From: Aphelidium insulamus
Lineage: Eukaryota; Aphelidiomycota; Aphelidea; Aphelidiaceae
Length of the DNA: 37,746 bases
Assembly: GCA_036784855.1 (NCBI GenBank)
Contig: JAZDSV010000086.1
Coordinates: 1-37,746 of the forward strand
Direction: 5' to 3'
This document shows positions 31,538-37,746 of the stretch, piece by piece (within the stretch, counting starts at the first letter, position 1; each line of letters begins with the position of its first letter). The position numbers and the translations under genes are program-made. The notes beneath the pieces were generated by a model. The model was not told the origin of the DNA. It ran no database searches and saw only the letters and a program-made list of their open reading frames with translations.

Positions 31538-32269
31538 ATGAAACAATTCATATCGACAATTGCGCGCGGCATTGGCAGCAGCATGTCGGCCCCCTCGACC
31601 ACCAGCACCCTGATGCCGCGTGAACCATCGGTGCCCACCCACGAACTGGCCACCGTGGCTGCCGGATGCTTCTGGGGCCTGGAAAAGTTCTTCAAGCAGG
31701 AGTTTGGCAGCGGCATTGTGTCGGCGAGCGTGGGCTACACGGGCGGCCACACCCAGCAGCCGACCTATGAGCAAGTGTGCTCGGGCAGCACTGGCCACGT
31801 AGAGGCGTTCCAGTTTGAGTTCGACCCGGCCAAAGTGAGCTATGAGCAGCTGTTGCAGTTTCTGTTCCGCATGCATGATCCCACCACTCTGAACCGTCAG
31901 GCATGTATTACTTACTTATACATGCATGACTGATATAGTCAGATGTCTATCTGACCAGTTATGATATCCCCAAACTTTTAATAAATATCGGATAGGGTAA
32001 CGATACGGGATCGCAGTACCGCAGCGCCATATTCTACCACTCGGAGAAGCAGCGTGACATTGCCGCGCGTATCAAGCACGATATCCAAGAACAGCACTAT
32101 CCCACCCAAACAGTAGTGACGGAAATCGTGCCTGCCGGCGACTATTGGCGCGCCGAAGAATATCACCAGAGGCACTTATATTCTGTGTGGTCTATACTCT
32201 CTTTAAACAGTACACAGATACTTGGAACGCCACCCAGCCGGCTACTGCAACCACAAACTGCGCTGGTAA
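31538..32269 (+). CDS. MSRA: Peptide methionine sulfoxide reductase A
   Basis: MsrA reduces methionine-S-sulfoxide in proteins, using a catalytic cysteine and thioredoxin. Three exons (31538-31900, 31996-32171, 32218-32269) give 196 aa. The catalytic Cys44 sits in AAGCFWGLEKFF. Other family motifs are SVGYTGGHTQQPTYEQVCSG, STGHVEAF, DPTTLNRQGNDTGSQYRSAI, GDYWRAEEYHQ and the C-terminal HPAGYCNHKLRW with the resolving cysteine. The first 30 residues (MKQFISTIARGIGSS...) are basic/Ser-rich and could target mitochondria. Both introns are GC-AG: 31901-31995 (donor GCATGT) splits QG of the conserved NRQGND, and 32172-32217 (donor GCACTT) lies in YHQ-R-YLE. Family conservation fixes both junctions, and no GT donor gives the right frame. 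Confidence 0.93.
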
Positions 32270-32813
32270 ACGTAGTGAGATATTCACACATATCATCTCT
32301 AATCGAGTGGGCTGCACCGCTCGCATGCCATGTGTACGACGTATGCAGCGCACATTACTATAAATATATACGGGAAATACCATCAATATCATAAAAGTGT
32401 AATAGCTGATATTTGAGACGCAACAGCAATAAATATTACTAGCTGTGTGACAGGGAAGCCAATGCCAGATATCTAATAGAGCCGAAAGCACGCGATACGC
32501 GTATGTTGCAGTCGACAACCCCCAGACAGTGCCGATGTAAATAGTTAGTAAGCAACAACTGTGATTGTTGTAACCGTCACACATAGTAGTGATTGTTATA
32601 ATCGTCACACATACAACACACACACAGTCGATACCGTTTCACTTCAGCCACGCACGCGCCGGCGCGATTACTGTGCTATTTACTCTCTCTCTCTTTCTGT
32701 GCAGTACGCTTTTATCGTGCGTGTACTTTGGTGCTCTGCGGGTGACCTCAAGTGGAACTTTTCTGATGATGTCGGCGTTTGCATGCCGTGTGCAACTGCA
32801 AATTACTCCCGCC
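32270..32813. other. Intergenic region with short direct repeat and pyrimidine tract
   Basis: A 2x repeat of GTGATTGTT[G]TAA[C/T]CGTCACACATA lies at about 32559-32610. A CT-rich tract ending TTTCTGTGCAG (about 32680-32703) lies upstream of the next gene and looks like a splice acceptor or initiator, so a 5' UTR intron is possible. No coding feature is supported. Confidence 0.4.
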
Positions 32814-34918
32814 ATGTATGTTTTTTCACTGGCTATCTGCGGCGTGTTGGCCGGGAATGCCGTTGCGGCTGTGGATGTGGCGCCGGCTACCTCGGTCACA
32901 AGTGCGGTGCATGACTACTGCGGCGCCGGAGTTGAGGAGAGGGAAGAGCGGTACAGTGCACGCGTTAATGAGGCGGCCACCGTGCTGGACATGTGGCCGC
33001 TGAATGCTCAATACACCGCGCAAGACGTGGAAGATCGGTTCAGCAAGTGGGAGTCCATTGTAAGTATACGCGCATGATGAATTGTAACCTTCGTAACTAC
33101 TTCTGTTGAAGGACAAGGAAATGACTGCCAGCAAAGATATTTTGATGGCATATCTGTCTGGTGGTGGCGGTTCAGCGGCTCACATCGCGAATCACGTTGA
33201 TGCCAAGCGGGAAATTGCAGCAGGATTGTTCAATGTGCCTGCAGATGCCGACGACAAATCTGTCATTTCCGCGTATTACGCCAACTATAACCACATTATC
33301 AATGGGCTGGAGGAACACGAGACCGCCAGTGACGAGGTGACTGTGTATTATTATAACCTGTTTGTTTACGCAATTTAATTGACCTGTATCTAGCAACTGT
33401 TCCAGTGCTATGGCGCCAAGCAAATGCTGCTGCCGAGCAAATTTGAGCAGTCCGCAATGAAGTATGCAAAGTTTGATAGCCGCGATGAAGCTGCGGCGCT
33501 GTTGGGCGTATCGCGACGATCCATAACACCGGAAGTCCTGGCTGCGTATCGGCGCTGTTTGGAGCAGCATGAGCGGGACTGGGAGTCCAAGTTTGATGAA
33601 TACGTTTCGCAGGTCAGTGTGACCACTCTGCTTTTCTATCTGCAAGCAAGAATGTTGACATGGAATAAACAGTTTAAATTCGCGGTCAAGGCACGTCGCT
33701 GGATGTTGACGCACTCGTCCCTGCGGCGTGCACGTGAAATGCTTGATTTTGCTCCCGATGATCAGCTGACGGATGAATCTGTTCGTAAGGCACACGAAAC
33801 GTGGACGCAGAAAGTATGCAACCATTTTTTGGATGAGCTGAGCATAACTCACTCGTATTTAATGTTTGAATAGTTTGATAAGGCATTGGCGGCCAAAGAG
33901 CTGCTGCTGTGCAACCTTCGTCGCCAGCGGGAGCTGGATGCCGCGCGGGCCCTCGGACTGACAATGGACGCTGAACGATCAGCAGTACTGCGGGCATACC
34001 ATGCTTCCCGTCGCGGCGGTGATATCGAGACGGTGCATGGTGATGTGCTGCGAGATGCCAGACAGATTTTGGTCAGTCGTCATGAACGCGGACAGAGCTG
34101 GACAAAAAATATGCAGGCGCAGTTGGATGACTTGATTGCGGGCGGCATGCTTGCTACCGAGTTCCAGCTCCACTTCCCGGTGCCGGACAGCGATTTGGCA
34201 ACCACTGTAAATATGTACAAGCTGTTGGCGGGTGATTTGGAAGCGTCAACTAGTTTACGTGAGGAGCACGTTCGGCAGGCTCTACTTCGCCCGTGCGTGA
34301 GTGATGTTTACTGTAGCAGTTACAGGAACTTATTCATTGCACAGAAAGCGCAGTGCCTCTTCGCCGTCGTACAAGGAAGCCGTGGTGGCAAGCGCCCTTG
34401 AATTCACCGGCACCTTGGAGACATTGCTGGCCGCTTACACAATTCAAGATGACGCTGACACTGATTCCACGCTTAACACTGCAATCAGTGACCGGTGCCA
34501 GTATATCCGCCAGACGAGCTTGTTCGGCTCCGATCTGCTGGCCAGCATAGCCAAGACCGTTGACCAGGTAGCCAGCATATACCGGCCGCTGTCCAAGGCG
34601 TGGTCCGCGCTCACCACCGAAGGCATGCGTCGACTGTTGACCATGCGCATTCGGCCGGCGATCCGGTGGCGTCGACAGCACGGCAGCGGGCAGGTGGACA
34701 GCTTTGCAGCAATGTTTGCAACGCAGAGCAGCTCGCGGCAGAGCGCCCGCGCCCACCAATTTCTGTACAAATTCGCCGCGATCGCTTACGATGATGTTGT
34801 CCGCCGTGCCGCGCACGCCTATCTGTTTGAGGGGGGCATTGACGCGACTGAGCGAGACAGACGATACTCTGCACTGCGCTATCTGGCCGCACAACTGCGC
34901 CTTCAGTCGTCGCTATAA
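32814..34918 (+). CDS. Secreted protein of intron-separated helical repeats
   Basis: I do not recognise this protein. Six exons (32814-33059, 33112-33336, 33394-33612, 33673-33813, 33874-34296, 34349-34918) join in phase 0 throughout and give 607 aa. It begins with a signal peptide (MYVFSLAICGVLAGNAVA). In-frame Met codons at 32766/32769 would put a short extension before it. A degenerate helical motif recurs about once per exon: AATVLDMWPLN...TAQDVEDRF; IAAGLFNVPAD...SVISAYYANY; AAALLGVSRRSITPEVLAAY; REMLDFAPDDQLTDESVRKA; DAARALGLTMDAERSAVLRA. The pattern, a helix with LG-h, a polar turn, then V-h-x-AY, resembles helices of J-domains or of repeats in some ubiquitin proteases, but no HPD motif or protease site is seen. 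The intron at 33613-33672 and the absence of one at 34075-34125 are less certain. Confidence 0.65.
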
Positions 34919-34976
34919 CCACACAAGAACTCATACAATATACCTCAAATGTACACAACTGGATAACATTATCTGT

Positions 34977-35749
34977 TCACTTGCCACGGAACTCGGCAAA
35001 GGTGTCGGTGAGGGTGCGGCCGGCTTGCAGTGCGGCCAGACACTTTGCATCCACGGCGACATTGATGGCACACCGTTCGACGGTCTGTGCGAGTAGGTGG
35101 GCCGGCACACGCACCACCCCATGCACATCCGCCACAATCACATCGCCCGGCGAAACAGTGACCGCGGGGTAGCGCTGCTCACTGGACTGCGGCGGCACCA
35201 CCACCGGCACCTGTACCGCGGACGGCCGCGTGAATGTGCCCGCCCCGAGACACGAGGTGCCGCGCGCATACACCGCGAACCCCATGGCATCCAGCTCGTC
35301 TGTGTCGCGACACTGGCCGTCCACCACGCAACCGGCCACGTGCAGCCGCTGGGCGCGTGTGCCGAGCAGACCACCCCACACGGCATTCACACAGCCAGCT
35401 GGCTGCGAGATGAATATGATGGAGTGTGCAGGCGCGTCATCCACAAAGTGCCGCCCACTCTCCAGTCGCGGCAAGTGGGTCTCGCTGGCCAGCACCATCT
35501 ACTCGTGTTATCTTGGTACAGATACACCTCCACGTACACTCATATGCACCCACCTTGACCGTGTATGCCTTGCCCACGATCTTGCGCGGCGTGGCTATGA
35601 ATGAGTAAAAGCTTATGTACCTGTGTGCATCACAACTCACACGGCGACTGGGAGCGCAGACCAGGCAGGTAGCACTCATGCTGGAAGCCTAGCTGCACCA
35701 GAGCATCGGTGACATCAGCGGACGAGTACAGGCGGCGTATATCGTCCAT
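34977..35749 (-). CDS. RraA-like protein (HMG aldolase/oxaloacetate decarboxylase family)
   Basis: The RraA fold includes 4-hydroxy-4-methyl-2-oxoglutarate aldolases and oxaloacetate decarboxylases, as well as the bacterial RNase E inhibitor. Eukaryotic members are poorly characterised. Three exons (35641-35749, 35554-35594, 34977-35498) with GT-AG introns give 223 aa. It starts MDDIRRLYSSADVTDALVQL and continues RKIVGKAYTVK. The active-site region has AVWGGLLGTRAQ and VAGCVVDGQCRDTDEL (the D-G-x-x-R-D signature), then FAVYARGTS and a conserved strand, SPGDVIVADVHGVVRVP. The C-terminal helix ends FAEFRGK. The metal and substrate residues look intact, so enzymatic activity is plausible but the substrate is unknown. 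Confidence 0.88.
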
Positions 35750-35943
35750 TATTGGGTGTGAGGGGGTGCCGGTTAGTGAGTGTATGTAGTATTACATCAA
35801 TTGTACGTAGTTGCCGTTTGCCTAAATTAGATGTATACACACGTGGGCTGCTTTGCCTGCATTGATTATTGATTATATTATTGAATGATTAAATTATTGA
35901 ATGTTGAATTGTTGAATATTGCTTTCTTTTCTCTGAATGGCCT

Positions 35944-36588
35944 CTACTTGCTTTCTGCAATCTTCTCGACTTCATGGCATCCTGAATCGTCGCACGTCAC
36001 GAGACTCATAGTAACGGCGATAAGTGTAGAAGATGGCCGCTTCTTTTTGCACCTGTAATCCAGCGGATACGGCTCATAATATGGTAGATTACTGTTCGGT
36101 GTGCAGTTGCGATCATTTACATGGGCATATTCCACCAGATTACCTCGTTCAAAGCTGTAGCGAATATAGTGAAGATCGCCATTTTCTACCTGGCCAACAA
36201 AAAGACATCCGTTCAAGTTGTAAGCTGACATAGAGGTGATGGATTTCCATGTGCAATCGGCAAATTTGATAACCTTGAGATAATGTCTAGGTTTGCGATG
36301 GCCACGCTGTTTTAGCTTCGGTAGGGCCTCCTGTTCACGTCTGGCGAGCATTTTATCAAAACGATAATCAACGCTTGGATCCAGACAGGTCACATTCAGA
36401 ATTTTACGGTTGGAAAGTTGATCTACCTCCCAGTGTGGCGAACAAATGTTATCGGAGCTGTTAAAGAAGCGGAGGCTAATCAGTGAGCTGTCCACAGAGT
36501 ATGCTCTGTACAGAATCGCATCATTGCAAGAGGCAGCTCCGGCAACGGTGACAGCAGCAAAGAACACAGTGAAGAAATAGTGGCTCAT
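35944..36588 (-). CDS. Secreted Cys protein, distant member of the 13-15 kb family
   Basis: From the Met at 36588 the product is 214 aa with a signal peptide (MSHYFFTVFFAAVTVAGAAS). The mature part has about eight cysteines and several basic stretches (LKQRGHRKPRHYLK). Its start (YSVDSSLISLRFFNSSDNIC) and its end (MSLVTCDDSGCHEVEK) resemble the paralogs at 13062 and 15051 (ADESKSTVNWLQYDAINILC; VVYYTCDTADCTEW) in spacing and residue type, and NLNGCLF sits where they have NTNGAVV. I infer a distant third family member. An upstream Met at 36630 would bury the signal. It has no intron. Function is unknown. Confidence 0.65.
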   Translation of the reverse strand: MSHYFFTVFFAAVTVAGAASCNDAILYRAYSVDSSLISLRFFNSSDNICSPHWEVDQLSNRKILNVTCLDPSVDYRFDKMLARREQEALPKLKQRGHRKPRHYLKVIKFADCTWKSITSMSAYNLNGCLFVGQVENGDLHYIRYSFERGNLVEYAHVNDRNCTPNSNLPYYEPYPLDYRCKKKRPSSTLIAVTMSLVTCDDSGCHEVEKIAESK

Positions 36589-37746
36589 TATTCTTATTTT
36601 GGCTGAAGTGACAGAAACAATTCGCATCAATTCATTATGTTGAACGCAGAAATTAATTGCGTTTGGCCAATCACGTTACGAAATGTGATTGTATTGTAAT
36701 AATTCCCATTGATTCATGTTCAATTGCACGTTTATCAATATTATAAACCGACGGAATACACTCGCCGCTGGTCACAAGTTGTACTCAGTTGAGAGTAAGC
36801 GGATATACTCATCAGGCTACTATAGTATACTGTTCTATTCTCATCATGTATGAGTTTCAGTCATTTCAAAGTCATTGACCAGATAGAGTGCAAAATTGAT
36901 ATCACCCAAAATCAAAAGGATGATCCCACTACGATGTGTCATGGTGTGAAGGAGAATGTCCTGCAATAGCCAAATGTCAGCGGCAGCCGGTTTCCTGCTT
37001 GGAACATGTTGGAGCGTGACTCAAACGCGACTAAGCTGCTGTCGTGTGTTAGTATGCCAGGCTTTCAATGGTTTTGTCTTATTTTACCGCAGTACAGATA
37101 CGGCTTGAACAGTCGTACAATGAAACTTTTCGGAATGGCTCAGTTTTGCATATCCCACAAGAAGCACAGAGATGATGACGATCTGGTGGCCATGGTATTA
37201 TGAAAAAGATAAATTTATGAAACAAGCAATCAATGGTCGGCTAAGGTAGTTATTAACAACGTCATGACCGAGCGGTTAGATACGTTTAACGAATCAATCA
37301 ATCAATCAATCAATGGTCAACAAAGATAGTTTTTAACAACTCGATGACCTTCCTCAACAACCGTTGTACCTCATGGCATTCTGTATCTCAAACTTCATTT
37401 GTATCGTTGGCAGCTGATCGCTTGATTGGAATGTGGATTGGCTGACACTGATGCAAAATGTTGGATACGTTGTATGCCATGTCCTAAGGATGGCCATTGA
37501 GATGGGTGATATAAACTGTTGGAATGTATGCTTTGGGACATAGAAAACTCGTCCAACTTTGAAAACATATAGTAATAACTTTATATTTATATTTGTAACA
37601 TTATGAGATTAAAGTCAAGAAACAAGCTTCGACTTCATAGTGCCATCCCGTCTTCACTACTAAATGACATGGTCCAGCCCCAACATCAAATCACGGCATA
37701 GCTACTAAATGCCACCGGGCGACACGCTCACCAGGATTCGACATTC
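36589..37746. other. No recognisable gene at the right edge
   Basis: About 1.1 kb of AT-rich sequence. The longest open frame (37006-37203, 65 codons) shows no domain. It contains an AATC microsatellite at about 37292-37313 and the direct repeat listed separately. Confidence 0.5.
37225..37349. repeat. Imperfect ~45-bp direct repeat flanking an AATC microsatellite
   Basis: CAATCAATGGTC...AAGGTAGTTATTAACAACGTCATGACC (about 37225-37269) recurs as CAATCAATGGTCAACAAAGATAGTTTTTAACAACTCGATGACC (about 37306-37349), with an AATC run between them. No transposon ends or coding potential are visible. Confidence 0.65.

Noticed and set aside
1-37746. CRISPR arrays, tRNA or rRNA genes and transposases
   Set aside because: No regularly spaced repeat array, cloverleaf with matching anticodon arm, rRNA core sequence or transposase/integrase motif was recognised on either strand.

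Overview
This is a compact, gene-dense nuclear window from a eukaryote, probably a protist. It carries a eukaryotic small-subunit ribosomal protein (eS27), a TOM20-type mitochondrial import receptor, an LYAR zinc-finger protein, TMEM33/Pom33, a parvulin (Par14/PIN4) and sphingosine kinase. Introns are very short (about 33-95 nt). The lineage cannot be fixed from the sequence. Secreted ankyrin proteins, mucin-like receptors and half-size ABCA transporters fit several protist groups, and I do not name a species.

Layout. 1-1.3 kb: a decayed Asp-rich tract with a possible PHD-like patch. 1.7-7 kb: a four-CBS protein (-), TOM20 (-), RPS27/eS27 (+), a secreted single-pass protein (-), LYAR (-) and a Cys-rich secreted protein (-). 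Several of these have single-base frame breaks, concentrated at the left edge. 7.3-11.6 kb: a half-size ABCA transporter (+) converging on TMEM33 (-). 11.7-15.6 kb: a tandem duplication, on the minus strand, of a two-gene unit made of a secreted ankyrin protein and a small secreted Cys protein. 16.8-19.5 kb: sphingosine kinase (+) converging on PIN4 (-). 19.7-31.2 kb: three tandem paralogous receptors (+), each with a signal peptide, Cys-rich modules, a Ser/Thr-rich stalk, one membrane span and a kinase-like domain in which the DFG aspartate is asparagine. 31.5-37.7 kb: methionine sulfoxide reductase A (+), a secreted protein of intron-delimited helical repeats (+), an RraA-like protein (-), a distant third member of the small secreted Cys family (-), and about 1.1 kb with no recognisable gene.

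Two points stand out. First, 8 of 38 confidently reconstructed introns begin with GC rather than GT, usually GCAAGT, including two at the same position in two receptor paralogs. Second, the tandem receptors keep the kinase lysine, alpha-C glutamate, catalytic HxD aspartate and APE motif, but share DFG to N-[L/F]-G and a conserved C-terminal FAELD-x-L tail, which suggests a receptor pseudokinase (or atypical kinase) family. Much of the window encodes secreted or membrane proteins (receptors, secreted ankyrins, Cys-rich proteins, ABC transporter), which suggests surface interaction with a host, prey or environment. That last point is inference.
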